This document shows, piece by piece, positions 20,014-29,410 of a DNA stretch of 64,000 bases. The DNA is from an uncultured Lentisphaerota bacterium (lineage in GTDB: Bacteria > Verrucomicrobiota > Kiritimatiellia > CAIQIC01). Location of the stretch: assembly GCA_903896925.1 (NCBI GenBank), contig CAITZM010000187.1, positions 104,074-168,073 on the forward strand. Reading direction: 5' to 3'. The notes below the pieces were generated by a model. It searched no databases, was not told where the DNA came from, and saw only the letters and a program-made list of their open reading frames with translations. The translations under genes and the position numbers were made by a program. Every line of letters starts with the position of its first letter. The first letter of the stretch is position 1.

Positions 20014-21294
20014 TCACTTCTTTTCGCGCTGCAGCGCGCGCCAGGCGATATCTTTACGGAACTGCATGCCCGCAAAATGGATCTGCCCGGTCGCCTCGTA
20101 GGCGCGCCGGATCGCCGTGCCCAGGTCGGCGCCAAGCGCGGTGACGCCGAGGACGCGTCCACCGGCGGTGACCACGGCGCCCTCTTTTTGCGTGGTGCCG
20201 GCGTGGAAGACGGTCGCGCCCGGCACCGCGTTCGCGGCGGCGAGGCCGGTGATCACATCGCCCTTGCGGTAGCTGCCGGGATAGCCGCCCGCGGCGACGA
20301 CGATGCAGACGCTCGGCTCCGGCCGCCAGCGCACGAGGCTCTCGCCCAGGTTGCCGTCGATGCACGCTTCGAGCGCGGGCACCATGTCGCCATCCCAGCG
20401 CGCCAGCACGGCCTGCGTCTCGGGATCGCCGAAGCGGCAGTTGAACTCCAAGACCTTCGGGCCGGCCTTCGTCAGCATCAGGCCCGCGTAGAGCAAACCC
20501 TGGTAGGTGATGCCGCGCCGGCGCAGTTCGCGCAGCATCCGGCCAAACACTTCCTCGCGGATGAACGGCAGCAGGTCGGCGGTGACCACCGGCGCGGGCG
20601 AGTAGGCGCCCATGCCGCCGGTGTTCGGGCCGGTGTCGCCATCGCCGACGCGCTTGTGGTCCTGCGACGAGGCCAGCAGCACGACGTGCTCACCATCGAG
20701 CAGCGCGAGGATCGAAGCCTCTTCGCCGTCCAGAAACTCCTCGATCAGCACCGTGTTGCCGGCATCGCCGAACGCGCGCGTCACGAGCGCCTCGTCGACC
20801 GCGGCCTCCGCCTCGGCGAGCGTCATGGCCACCGTCACGCCCTTGCCGGCGGCCAGCCCGTCGGCCTTGACGACGATCGGCGCGCCTTCCTTGCGGAGAT
20901 AGGCTTTCGCCGACGCGACATCGGTGAACGTCGCCGCGCGCGCGGTCGGCACGCCGGCGGCGGCCATCACTTCCTTGGAGAACTGTTTGCTGCCCTCGAG
21001 CCGCGCGCCCGCCTGGCACGGGCCGAAGACGCGCAGGCCCGCCGCCTGGAAAAGGTCCGTGATACCCGCGCAGAGCGGCGCTTCCGGGCCGACCACGGTC
21101 AGGTCGGGCTTGTGCTGCTTGGCCCACGCGAGCAGACCGGGGAGATCGTCGGACTGGAGCGGCAGGTTCGTGCCGACGGTGGCGGTGCCGGCGTTGCCCG
21201 GCGCACAAAAGATCTCCGGGCGGCGGCTGTCGCCCTTGAGCTTCCACGCGAGCGCGTGCTCGCGTCCGCCGCTGCCGATGACAAGAATTTTCAT
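20014..21294 (-). CDS. purD: Phosphoribosylamine--glycine ligase
   Basis: This 426-residue ATP-grasp enzyme ligates glycine to phosphoribosylamine, the second step of de novo purine synthesis. Family marks are MKILVIGSGGREHALAWKL, VVGPEAPLCAGITD, GSKQFSKEVMAAAGVPTA, the ATP-grasp stretch VVKADGLAAGKGVTVA, and the metal/substrate region QGLLYAGLM with LEFNCRFGDPETQAVL. Length is standard. It is a single-gene unit here with no other pur genes nearby and has repeats on its upstream side. Confidence 0.97.
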   Translation of the reverse strand: MKILVIGSGGREHALAWKLKGDSRRPEIFCAPGNAGTATVGTNLPLQSDDLPGLLAWAKQHKPDLTVVGPEAPLCAGITDLFQAAGLRVFGPCQAGARLEGSKQFSKEVMAAAGVPTARAATFTDVASAKAYLRKEGAPIVVKADGLAAGKGVTVAMTLAEAEAAVDEALVTRAFGDAGNTVLIEEFLDGEEASILALLDGEHVVLLASSQDHKRVGDGDTGPNTGGMGAYSPAPVVTADLLPFIREEVFGRMLRELRRRGITYQGLLYAGLMLTKAGPKVLEFNCRFGDPETQAVLARWDGDMVPALEACIDGNLGESLVRWRPEPSVCIVVAAGGYPGSYRKGDVITGLAAANAVPGATVFHAGTTQKEGAVVTAGGRVLGVTALGADLGTAIRRAYEATGQIHFAGMQFRKDIAWRALQREKK

Positions 21295-21597
21295 GATGAA
21301 TCCCCGATGTGCGCGGCGATTCTAGGCAACGCACCGGAAAAGCGAAGCGCAAAATTGTTACCGAGCCAAGCGCATCGCCGCGAATTACGGCAAGGGCACA
21401 CATGGTGACGAGGTAGGGACGGCGCGCCGCGCCGTCCGCCAACCAACTTCCACCTGAACCGACCACGGACACCGCGGCGCGGCGTCCCTACCAAGTGCCT
21501 CCGGCTAGCTGGGAGGGGCGGTGTCTCACCGCCCGTCAAAAGTCGATACTGCGGCGGCTGGAAAGCCGCCGCTCCCAGCTAGTCGAACACGGCGACT
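21295..21597. repeat. Intergenic palindromes between purD and the alcohol dehydrogenase gene
   Basis: Two REPIN-like elements occupy this gap. Positions 21412-21492 are an 81-bp doublet with inverted 26-bp arms (three mismatches) containing GTAG heads and GGACGGCG/CGCCGTCC-type stems. Positions 21505-21582 are a 78-bp element bounded by CTAGCTGGGAG and CTCCCAGCTAG, whose right half is the GGAG/CGGCGGCT hairpin also found at 14257. The first part (21295-21411) shows no feature; the purD promoter should be there. Confidence 0.88.
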
Positions 21598-22740
21598 TCA
21601 TTTGCGGTCCCGCAAGATCGCCGCGGCGGCCTTGGCGTCGATGTCGCCGTGCTCGCCGAAGGCGTCGCCGCGCGCCGCAAAGCGCTCCGCCACCTTGGCG
21701 GCGGCTTCGGCGGCGTTGATCTTGTAGTCCCCGAGGCGCGTCGGCATGCCGATGGCGTGGAAGAACTGCTCCGTCTTCGCGCAGGCGGCCGCGGCGGTCT
21801 TCACACCCCAGACGCGCCGGCCGTATTGCTCCAGCTTGGCGCGCTTGGCTTCCAGTTTGTATTTCCAGACGCCGGGCATGACGATGGCGAGCGTCTCGGC
21901 GTGGTCGAGGCCGTAGAACGCGGTCAGCTCATGGCCGATCATGTGCGTCGCCCAGTCCTGCGGCACGCCGCAGCCGAGCTGCGTGTTCAGCGCAAGCGTG
22001 GCGCTCCACATGAAGCTGGCGCGCGCGTCGTAGTTGCGCGGCTTGGCCAGCGTCACCGGCGCGACCTCGACCAGCGTCTGCAGCACCGCCTCGGAAAAGC
22101 GGTCCTGCAGCGGCGCTGCCGCGGGGAACGTCAGGTATTGCTCCATCGTGTGGACGAAGGCATCCACGAGGCCGTTGCGCACGAACTTCTTGGGCAGCGA
22201 GTACGTCGTGGTCGGATCGAGCACGGAAAACACCGGGAAGACCAGCGCCGACGTGAAGTGCAGTTTCTCCTGCGTCGCGGCGCGCGAAATGACGGCATTG
22301 CCGTTGGACTCCGAACCCGTCGCGGGCAGCGTGAGCACGGTGCCGACCGGCAGCGCGGCCGTGACGTTCGCGCCGTGCGTCTCCAGGATGGCCCAGGGGT
22401 CGCGGCCCTTGAACAGCGCCGCCGCGGCGATGAACTTCGCCGCATCCAGCACCGAGCCGCCACCGACCGCGAGGATGAACTGGATCTTCGCCTTCTTCAC
22501 CACCGCGACGGCCTGGAGGCAGGTCTCCAGCAGCGGATTGGCCTCGATGCCGCCAAATTCGATGACGCGATGCTGGCACAAGGCCGCCTTGACCTGCTCA
22601 TGAACCCCGTTGCGCAGGATCGAGCCGCCGCCGTAGAGCAGCAGCACGGGCGTCTTGCGCGGCACGCGGGTGGCCAGTTCCGCGATCATGCCCTTGCCGA
22701 ACAGGATCTCCGTCGGATTCTTATAGCTGAAGTTCTGCAT
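21598..22740 (-). CDS. yqhD: Iron-type alcohol dehydrogenase, YqhD/butanol dehydrogenase family
   Basis: This 380-residue group III alcohol dehydrogenase opens MQNFSYKNPTEILFGKGMI, typical of YqhD. The nucleotide-binding GGGSVLDAAKF and PATGSESNGNAVIS motifs are present. The metal ligands lie in DAFVHTMEQYL and HMIGHELTAFYGLDHAETLAIV (Asp and three His). The family reduces aldehydes with NADPH in the cytoplasm, typically as detoxification or fermentation steps. The gene is 15 bp downstream of the FIST gene, suggesting co-transcription. Confidence 0.92.
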   Translation of the reverse strand: MQNFSYKNPTEILFGKGMIAELATRVPRKTPVLLLYGGGSILRNGVHEQVKAALCQHRVIEFGGIEANPLLETCLQAVAVVKKAKIQFILAVGGGSVLDAAKFIAAAALFKGRDPWAILETHGANVTAALPVGTVLTLPATGSESNGNAVISRAATQEKLHFTSALVFPVFSVLDPTTTYSLPKKFVRNGLVDAFVHTMEQYLTFPAAAPLQDRFSEAVLQTLVEVAPVTLAKPRNYDARASFMWSATLALNTQLGCGVPQDWATHMIGHELTAFYGLDHAETLAIVMPGVWKYKLEAKRAKLEQYGRRVWGVKTAAAACAKTEQFFHAIGMPTRLGDYKINAAEAAAKVAERFAARGDAFGEHGDIDAKAAAAILRDRK

Positions 22741-22755
22741 GTTGATCTCCTTTTT

Positions 22756-23748
22756 TCATTCCGCAAACAAAGCCGCGCTCGCCACGGAAAAGCCCACACC
22801 CTTGGCCGGTTCGGCCAAGGCAGCCGTTCCGATTTCGCCGCCGCCGTAGAAACCGAATAGCGGCGTCTCCGGCGCGATGGCCCGCATCCTGACGAACTCG
22901 TCGGCAAGCTTCTTCTGTTTGAACAACTCGCCGCGCCGTCCGCCGCAATCGAAGACAAGGAGCAACGCCGGCTTGCCGGGTTGCGCTTTGACGGCTTTCG
23001 ACAGCGACTCATCGGCCTTGGCCACTAGGTCGCCATTGCCGCCACTCAAGCCGAGCCCCAGCTTGAAACCGCCGCAGATCAACACCGCCACGTTCGCGCC
23101 GGTCACCAGTTCGCCCTTGACGATTTCCTTGGCGTTGCCGCCACCCGCTGCCGCGCCGACGACGGGCACGTTGCTGCCCAGCGCCTTGAGCAGGCCCTCT
23201 ACATACGGTTGATTGGAACCCACATGCTGATTGCCAAAGGTGAAGATCAACTTGCTGCCGGAGGCAGCGGTCACCGCCGCCTTCAATTGGTCGCCGATAC
23301 GCTGGCCGCATGCGGTGAAGCCATCCTTGCCGTCCTCCTTGCGCACGACATCCGCGACCAGCTTCACGTCTGCCTGGCCACCAAGCGCCAGTACGGTTAC
23401 GCCGTTTTTGATCTCGTGGCCCTGGTCCGCAAAATTACCGGCCGCCGTGAGCGGCGCATAGCCCTCACAGCCGGAGATCAGCGCCTTCTCGAAAACTTCC
23501 GCCACGCCGCTGACCAGTTCCGGAGTCAACTGCTTCCGCGCCGCGAAAACCGCGACCAGCTTCGGCGACTCGCCGCCCAGAGCGGCCTTCGCCAGCCCGG
23601 CCGCTTCCGTGCCCGCCGCCTTGGCATCGGCCAGCGTCGAGGCGCCCGTGCCCACCACCAACGCTCGCGCCGCTGCAGCCTGTACCGCCAGCATACCCGC
23701 CAGCACGAAAGCGCCCACGAGCCCTATCCGCCGTATATTTTTCATCAT
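22756..23748 (-). CDS. Secreted FIST-domain protein
   Basis: This 330-residue protein has a signal peptide (GLVGAFVLAGMLAVQAAAARA) followed by FIST_N- and FIST_C-like halves: EAAGLAKAALGGESPKLVAVF, SGCEGYAPLTAAGNF, VVGAAAGGGNAKEIV and the C-terminal block ALLLVFDCGGRRGELF with LFGFYGGGEIG. FIST domains are usually intracellular ligand-sensing modules, so an exported stand-alone version is unusual. A periplasmic binding or sensing role for small molecules is only inference. It is followed closely by the yqhD-type gene and preceded by the HzsA-like gene in the same direction. Confidence 0.85.
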   Translation of the reverse strand: MMKNIRRIGLVGAFVLAGMLAVQAAAARALVVGTGASTLADAKAAGTEAAGLAKAALGGESPKLVAVFAARKQLTPELVSGVAEVFEKALISGCEGYAPLTAAGNFADQGHEIKNGVTVLALGGQADVKLVADVVRKEDGKDGFTACGQRIGDQLKAAVTAASGSKLIFTFGNQHVGSNQPYVEGLLKALGSNVPVVGAAAGGGNAKEIVKGELVTGANVAVLICGGFKLGLGLSGGNGDLVAKADESLSKAVKAQPGKPALLLVFDCGGRRGELFKQKKLADEFVRMRAIAPETPLFGFYGGGEIGTAALAEPAKGVGFSVASAALFAE

Positions 23749-23763
23749 GGAGTTCCTTTTCGT

Positions 23764-26481
23764 TTAAAATACTTTCCCGAAGTCGCGCTCCTGCGGCACG
23801 GCGACGCCGCCGGGCATGTCCATGCGCGGGCGCGCCTGCAACGCGGCTTTACCTTTTTCGAGCGCCTGGAGCATGGCCCGATACACCGGATCGTTCGTGT
23901 CGCGGAACACCGGTGGCAGGCGGCCTTCGTCCGGCGTCGTGAGCTCCAGCCCGCCGGCTGCTCGGGCGAGGTGTGCGTTGAGAGCGCGGCTGAACTCCGG
24001 CCGCGTCAGGTTGAGCCAGCGGTTGTGCGGGTAGAGGCCGTGGCGCGCGCGGCGTGTGCCGGCGCCAAATTCACCATGACAGGAGGCGCAGTTCGCGCCA
24101 TAAGTTTTGGTGAATTCGGCAAACCACGGCTCCGGCTGCGGGGGCACGCGCTGGTTGCCGGGCACGAAATGCCACGGGTCGCGCCCACCCTGCGTATGCG
24201 GCCGGCTCATGTCCCACGTGCCGTAATACGGCGCGTTCGCGTCGATCCACGCAAAGACGCTCCGGCGTTCAAGGTCGGTGAGTTTCACCTCGTGATGATT
24301 CGTCTCGATCAGCGTCGTCAGCGGGCTGATCCACGAGCCGCTGCCCAGCGCGGGAAAGACGCCGGTCGGGCCGGGATTGATGAAATAGTAGTCCACCATC
24401 CGGCGCGCGAGCAGGTGGTCATAGGACATGTTGAAGAAGCGGGTCTTGTCGCCGGACAGATCGAGGTCGGCCTTGGGGGTGCGGCCGGAATGGCAGGTGA
24501 TGCAGTGGCGGTCCCAGACGGGCTGGACCTGGCGGACATAGTCCACCGGCCCCGCACCCCACGGCGGCGGCGCGGGCGTGTCCGGCGCCCGCGTCAGCCG
24601 CGCGGCGCTCTTGGTCGCCACCGGCGGCGCCTGGAGCCGGTCTTCATGGCAACCGACGCACGAGACCTTCTCGCCGGTCGTGATCTGCGTCACCGAGCCC
24701 ATGCGCTGGATTTCCTTGCCGCGCGCGTCGAGCGCGATGAAATAGAGCTCGCAGTTCGCGGGCGCGGTGAAGTAGGCCGAGCCGTTGGCGTCCACCGGCA
24801 CCTCGCCGAGAATTTCCTTCACATAGTAGCTGCCGTAGCCGATGAGCGGATAGTGGTCGTGGAAGCGCGGGCCCTCGGTGTTCCACTTTTTCGGCGTCTG
24901 GCGCAGCACGCGCAGCGCCTTGACCGCGCCGCGCGCCACGCCCTGCTGCAGCAGGCCCTGGTAGACGTCCTGCACGAAGAAGGTGCCCGTGCCCGCGTCG
25001 GTGGGACACTGCCCGCCGATGACGACGCGCGGCAGCTCGCGCGGCGCGAGCGCCACCGGCGCAAAGAAGTTTTCGCCCTCGCGCGCCCAGACGGGGAAAC
25101 GCATGCCGTCGTAGCGGCAGAGGCAGATGCGGAAGCCCGCCGCGGGCCGCGCATCGTTGCCGATCGCGGCGAGAAAGAGCCCGTCGGCCAGCGGCCAGGG
25201 GTCGGTGGCGGCCTGCGGATAGAACACATCGCCCGGCCCCCAGTTGGTGTCGCGCCACGTCCGGCCCTGCGCAAACTGGACCGGGGTTTCGAACGTCACC
25301 TTGCGGAGGCCCGCCAAGTTTTCCAGGCCCGCGCTGCGGTCCACGAGCGCGATGTCGGCGATCGGCGTCAGGTGGTGGCCTGCCATGGTGATCAGCACCT
25401 GGTCTGTGCCGGGCACGGGCCGGCCGCCATAGCGCGAGTTCGGGATGGTGATCGTGTTGCCGAAATAGAGCTTCAGGTTGCGGCCGTCCGGGTGGATCGT
25501 CCAGAGGCCCTGCCAGGAGAAGATGTTCTTGTCGTTGTATTCCCAGCGCGAGCAGAGGATGGTGCCATCCGGCAGCACGGCCGGCGTGGAGGTGCACAGC
25601 GTGGTGAAGTCGATCCGCCGCAGGTTGCCGCCGTCGGCGTCGCAGATGTGCAGCGCCGCGGCGAGGAAGTCCTGGCACAGGGAATAGGACTCCACGCGCG
25701 ATGAGCAGAACACGATCCGGCCGTCGGGATAATAGACCGGATTGAAATCGTGGCAGGGGCCGCTCGTCACCTGCCGCAGCCCGGTGCCGTCGGTCTTGAT
25801 CTCCCAGACATGAAAGGGCTTGTCGTTCGTTTCCTTGTAGCTCATCAGCAGCTTCGTGCCATCCCACGAGGGGCTCAAATCCCAGATGAACCCGTCCGTG
25901 GTTTCGAAGATCACCTGCGGCGGCTGCTCGGGGTGCGCGGGATCGAAGACCATCAGCGCCGAGCCGCGGTCGGTGCGGTGCGAGAACATGGTCGCGTTCG
26001 TGCCGCGCAGCCCGTGCGAGCGGCGGCGGATGAACGCGAGGCGCGGCAGCTGGCCGGTTTGCGCCAGCTGTTGCTGCCCGTAGGCGGCGGCGAACTGCCG
26101 CAGCCGTTCAGCGCGCTCGCCAGCTGGCGCCGCAAGCGGCGCCAGCTGTTTGAGCGCCTGCGCCTCCGCGGCGGCGCCGTTGGTCGCCGTCGCCCACGCC
26201 AGCCACGGCACGCCGGCGCACGCCTCGAACGTGGCGAGCTGATCGGGATAGCGCGCCTTGACCTCGTCGCGCAAAGCCGGGCCCGGGCTGGCCTTTTGCA
26301 GCGCCAGCACTTTCTCCCGTCCCGCCAGCATCGCCGCGGGAAAATCGGGCGCCTCGGCCCGTGCAGAAAGACCGCCCCCCAGCAGCAGCCAGAACGGGAG
26401 GGCGAGCGTCCGCGCGAGCCGCAGCGAACATTGAACACCGAACATCGAAGTTCGGAGAGAGGTTGTGTGCAGTGACAGCAT
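23764..26481 (-). CDS. Exported HzsA-like protein with beta-propeller and three CxxCH haem sites
   Basis: This 905-residue protein has an N-terminal signal segment (LPFWLLLGGGLSARA) and a beta-propeller middle (GFIWDLSPSWDGTKLLMSY, NPVYYPDGRIVFCSS, STPAVLPDGTILCSRWEYND). It ends in a haem-binding region with CVGCH, CITCH and CASCH. This layout matches the hydrazine synthase alpha-subunit-like proteins common in Planctomycetes and Kiritimatiellota, most of which are not hydrazine synthases; a periplasmic redox role is inferred. The first ~25 codons overlap two dispersed repeats (ATGTTCG tract and a GGGCGAGCG hairpin), so the true start could be the ATG at 26445. The stop of the NIPSNAP gene lies 14 bp upstream. 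Confidence 0.85.
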   Translation of the reverse strand: MLSLHTTSLRTSMFGVQCSLRLARTLALPFWLLLGGGLSARAEAPDFPAAMLAGREKVLALQKASPGPALRDEVKARYPDQLATFEACAGVPWLAWATATNGAAAEAQALKQLAPLAAPAGERAERLRQFAAAYGQQQLAQTGQLPRLAFIRRRSHGLRGTNATMFSHRTDRGSALMVFDPAHPEQPPQVIFETTDGFIWDLSPSWDGTKLLMSYKETNDKPFHVWEIKTDGTGLRQVTSGPCHDFNPVYYPDGRIVFCSSRVESYSLCQDFLAAALHICDADGGNLRRIDFTTLCTSTPAVLPDGTILCSRWEYNDKNIFSWQGLWTIHPDGRNLKLYFGNTITIPNSRYGGRPVPGTDQVLITMAGHHLTPIADIALVDRSAGLENLAGLRKVTFETPVQFAQGRTWRDTNWGPGDVFYPQAATDPWPLADGLFLAAIGNDARPAAGFRICLCRYDGMRFPVWAREGENFFAPVALAPRELPRVVIGGQCPTDAGTGTFFVQDVYQGLLQQGVARGAVKALRVLRQTPKKWNTEGPRFHDHYPLIGYGSYYVKEILGEVPVDANGSAYFTAPANCELYFIALDARGKEIQRMGSVTQITTGEKVSCVGCHEDRLQAPPVATKSAARLTRAPDTPAPPPWGAGPVDYVRQVQPVWDRHCITCHSGRTPKADLDLSGDKTRFFNMSYDHLLARRMVDYYFINPGPTGVFPALGSGSWISPLTTLIETNHHEVKLTDLERRSVFAWIDANAPYYGTWDMSRPHTQGGRDPWHFVPGNQRVPPQPEPWFAEFTKTYGANCASCHGEFGAGTRRARHGLYPHNRWLNLTRPEFSRALNAHLARAAGGLELTTPDEGRLPPVFRDTNDPVYRAMLQALEKGKAALQARPRMDMPGGVAVPQERDFGKVF

Positions 26482-26495
26482 CCTTCGATGTTCGT

Positions 26496-27305
26496 TCAGA
26501 TCTGCGAGCCGGGCAGGGGCCGCAGGATCAGGTTGGTGATGTTCGAGACGGTATCCTTGTACTGCGGATCCTTGCTGAGCTTGGCCCAGTCGGGATCGGC
26601 GCGGAATTTCTTCCAGCCGGCGTCGAGCGCGGCGGGGCTTTCGAAGCCGAGCATGTAGTGCAGATTCGGCAGCTTGGTGCCGGCGATGGAGGAGCCGAAG
26701 AAGACCGGGTTCATGCCGAGCCGGCGGAAGAGCGCGATCTCACCGCCCTCATTGAACATCTGCATCTTGCGCGCGGCGCGCTCGCAGTTGTGGCTTTCGT
26801 AGATGCGGAGCTGGAGCACGCGGTCGGCGGCTGTGGTCGGCACCTCGACCTTCGGGCACTGCGTGAACGCGAGCATGAGCTGCGTCTCGAAGCGCTGATA
26901 GACCGGGTCCTTCATCGGCGTGCCGAGCACGGCCTTCTGGGCCTCGGCAAAGGTCGCGTCGGCCATGAGCCGCTTCGAGAGCGTCAGCATGCCCGCGGCG
27001 TCGGCGAAGGGCAGCAGGACGCGGACGATGAGCTCATCGGCCTCGAGCTTCGGGTTGTCGGCCTTCAGGACGCGGAACGCGCCGACCGGCGTGACGCCCG
27101 CGCGGTTCAGCCCCGGGATCATGCTCTTTTCGGTGAACTCGGCAAAGATCTTGAGCTTCTCCTCGTTCGCAAACGAGAAGGTCCGCAGCTGGAGCAGCTG
27201 CTGTGCGCCACCCGCCTCGGCCGCGCGCGCGCCACGCACCGCCGTGCCCGCCATCGCCGCCAGCCCCGCCGTCATGATGAACTCTCTGCGTTTCATGTTT
27301 GCCAA
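26496..27305 (-). CDS. Tat-exported NIPSNAP-family protein
   Basis: This 269-residue protein has a Tat-like leader (MKRREFIMTAGLAAMAG) and two ferredoxin-like alpha+beta NIPSNAP repeats. The first spans about residues 35-135 (LLQLRTFSFANEEKLKIFAEF). The second spans about 155-260 (VLQLRIYESHNCERAARKMQMF, then LPNLHYMLGFESPAALDAGWKKF). NIPSNAP proteins have no settled biochemical role; exported two-repeat forms are frequent in PVC genomes. It probably forms an operon with the downstream HzsA-like gene. Translation may begin at the second Met (27296). Confidence 0.85.
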   Translation of the reverse strand: MANMKRREFIMTAGLAAMAGTAVRGARAAEAGGAQQLLQLRTFSFANEEKLKIFAEFTEKSMIPGLNRAGVTPVGAFRVLKADNPKLEADELIVRVLLPFADAAGMLTLSKRLMADATFAEAQKAVLGTPMKDPVYQRFETQLMLAFTQCPKVEVPTTAADRVLQLRIYESHNCERAARKMQMFNEGGEIALFRRLGMNPVFFGSSIAGTKLPNLHYMLGFESPAALDAGWKKFRADPDWAKLSKDPQYKDTVSNITNLILRPLPGSQI

Positions 27306-27401
27306 CCTTTCTTGTTGATGATCACGTTGAAAACGAACCCTGCCGCCTTTTATTTCACGAAAGCTTTTTCACCGCCAAGAGCGCCACGCCGAAGAAGAAG
27401 C

Positions 27402-27485
27402 AACCACAGAGGACTCAGAGGACTGAGGAGGACACAGAGAAAATCTCCGTGAACCTCTGCTTACCTCAGTGACCTCCGTGGTTGC
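27402..27485. repeat. Long imperfect palindrome of CACAGAGG type
   Basis: The 84-bp inverted repeat is bounded by AACCACAGAG and CTCCGTGGTT, with internal CAGAGGA/TCCTCAG-like units. It belongs with 17184-17274 and lies between the NIPSNAP and DUF885 genes. Confidence 0.8.
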
Positions 27486-27508
27486 TGCTTCCCGGTACGC
27501 TTGGCGGT

Positions 27509-29284
27509 TCACTTCGCCTTCCCATCCGCGGGATTTTCCCCCGCGAATTTCCAGACCGGCTGCGCGGCGCGGGCCAGCGGCAATTTTTCCAGAGCGGCGC
27601 GGAGCAGTTCGATGGGCATGGTGTTCTCCGCGAGCACGGCGTCGTTGAACCGCCGCTCGGTGAGCTTCCCGCGGCCGACCATCTCGTCGTGCAGCGCGAG
27701 CAGCTGCCGGCCGCCGATCATGTAGCCGGCCTGGTAGAGCGGCGGCGAGCTGATGAAGCGGCGCACCTCGCTGGTTGCGCCGAATTTCTCGTGGCCGGCG
27801 CGCTCGACCAGGAAGGTCACCATCTCGTCGGGCGTCAGCTGGCCGAGGTGGAACTTGAGCGAGACGACGATGCGCTCGGCCCGGTGCATCCGCCAGAACA
27901 GCATGCCCAGCTTTTCCTCCGGCGTGCGCGCCCAGCCGAGGTCCCACAGGCGCAGCTCGCAGTAGAGCGCCCAGCCCTCGATATAAAAGGGCGTGCCGAA
28001 CAGCCGACGGTGCTGGTTGTTGCGCGACCCGACGAACAGTTGCAGGTGATGCCCGGGAATCAGCTCGTGCGGCACGGTCAGGTGCGTGAAGGCGCGGTTG
28101 TTGCCGCGCATCACCATCAGCTTGTCCTCCTGCTTCATCACCTGGTTCGCATAGGCCACCAGCATGTGCTGCCCGCTATAGGCCGCGTAGGGGATGTGCT
28201 TGAGCGCCTCCGGCGACAGCATCGTCACGCGCCACGTTTCCTTGCACAGCGGCGGCACGGTGACGAAGTTGTTTTTCTCGACGAACGTCGTGGCCTCGCG
28301 GCCGTATTGCGCAACGAGTTCGTCCTGTGCGCCCGGCGACACGCTGTTGGTCTTCACCTTGGCGAGCGCTGCCTTCCAGTCGTCGCCGCAGCCCATTTTA
28401 CGCGCGGCCTTCTTCATCTCGGCCTCGCACCAGGCGAATTCGCGCTCGCCGATGGCGATCAGCTCGGCCGCAGTGTAGGGCAGGTATTCGCCGCGGATCT
28501 CCTCGGCGAGCGCCGCCGCACCGATGCTTTCGCCGACGAGCGGATCCTCGTCCTTGCCCTTCTGCCCGGCGATCTCCTCCTTCAGCAGCTTGGCGTAGTC
28601 CTCCAGCTCCTTGTCCGCATCCTCGCACGGCTTCTTGAGCCACCACGAAGCCTCGGGCTTGAAGCCGTCATAATATTTGAACCAGCCCTTCAGCGTCTCG
28701 CGCAGCTGACCGACGGCGCCGGCGGTGCGCAGCGCCAGCGCAGGCGCGACCTTGAGCGGCAACACCTCGTCGGCCTTCTTCCCTTCCGGCTTTTTCTCGT
28801 CTTTCTTGTCCTTCGTCTCGCCCTTGCCCTTTTCGACGCGCTCGCGCAGCTGCTTGACCTGCTTGGCCAGGTCGCTGACGGCCGTCGCCGCCGCCGCGCC
28901 GTCCAGCCGGCCCTCGCGCCAGCGCGCCAGCTCAAGCCGCTCGATGGCGCCGCGGAAGGCGAGCAACGGCTCCATTTCCACCAGCCGCTGGCGGTCGCGG
29001 GCCAGGTGCGCGAGTTCCGTCTGGCAGGTGAGGCGCAGCAGCGCGTAATCGATCTGGTCCGCAGCCTCGAGCGCCGCGTAATCCAGCTGCTCCAGCCGCG
29101 CCAGCCAGTCGCCGTTCAATTTCTCGCGCTGCTCGAAGCACAGGGCGGACCACGGCACGTTGTAGAAACTGCCCACGCTGCCCGCGTCGGCTTCGTAGGC
29201 GCCGATGAGTTGGCGCACGGGGGAGGTGGCGGCCGGCGCGGCGAGCGCGCCCAGGAGCGCAGTGAGCAGGAACAGGTGCTTCAT
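27509..29284 (-). CDS. DUF885-family secreted peptidase-like protein
   Basis: This 591-residue protein has a signal peptide (HLFLLTALLGALAAPAA). The helical DUF885 body includes the metal-binding-like motif TVPHELIPGHHLQLFVG, the conserved YIEGWALYCELRLWDLG and RRFISSPPLYQAGYMIG. The family resembles zincin-type carboxypeptidases, with HExxxxH replacing HExxH; activity is unproven. A low-complexity Lys/Glu/Asp stretch (about residues 150-175) interrupts the N-terminal half. A dyad pair lies 50 and 81 bp upstream of the start. Confidence 0.85.
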   Translation of the reverse strand: MKHLFLLTALLGALAAPAATSPVRQLIGAYEADAGSVGSFYNVPWSALCFEQREKLNGDWLARLEQLDYAALEAADQIDYALLRLTCQTELAHLARDRQRLVEMEPLLAFRGAIERLELARWREGRLDGAAAATAVSDLAKQVKQLRERVEKGKGETKDKKDEKKPEGKKADEVLPLKVAPALALRTAGAVGQLRETLKGWFKYYDGFKPEASWWLKKPCEDADKELEDYAKLLKEEIAGQKGKDEDPLVGESIGAAALAEEIRGEYLPYTAAELIAIGEREFAWCEAEMKKAARKMGCGDDWKAALAKVKTNSVSPGAQDELVAQYGREATTFVEKNNFVTVPPLCKETWRVTMLSPEALKHIPYAAYSGQHMLVAYANQVMKQEDKLMVMRGNNRAFTHLTVPHELIPGHHLQLFVGSRNNQHRRLFGTPFYIEGWALYCELRLWDLGWARTPEEKLGMLFWRMHRAERIVVSLKFHLGQLTPDEMVTFLVERAGHEKFGATSEVRRFISSPPLYQAGYMIGGRQLLALHDEMVGRGKLTERRFNDAVLAENTMPIELLRAALEKLPLARAAQPVWKFAGENPADGKAK

Positions 29285-29324
29285 AGGACGGTGGTTTTAG
29301 CATCCGCGCCACCGCCACACCAGT

Positions 29325-29374
29325 TTTTCCAAGGCTTGGAAGCAATAAGCCGCCTTCCTCCAGAGCTTGGAAAG
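29325..29374. promoter_or_regulatory. Paired TTCCAA dyad upstream of the DUF885 gene
   Basis: The sites TTTTCCAAGGCTTGGAAGC (centre 29334) and TTCCTCCAGAGCTTGGAAAG (centre 29365) are 31 bp apart. They sit between the papain-like gene end and the DUF885 start on the minus strand, within promoter distance of the latter. Confidence 0.65.
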
Positions 29375-29410
29375 CAGCGCTCGGTGTCAGCGAGGATTGA
29401 AACCGGCACG

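Noticed and set aside
23764..26481. Annotating the haem protein as hydrazine synthase
   Set aside because: Only the alpha-subunit-like architecture is present; no beta/gamma subunits or anammox genes are near, and similar proteins occur widely in non-anammox bacteria.
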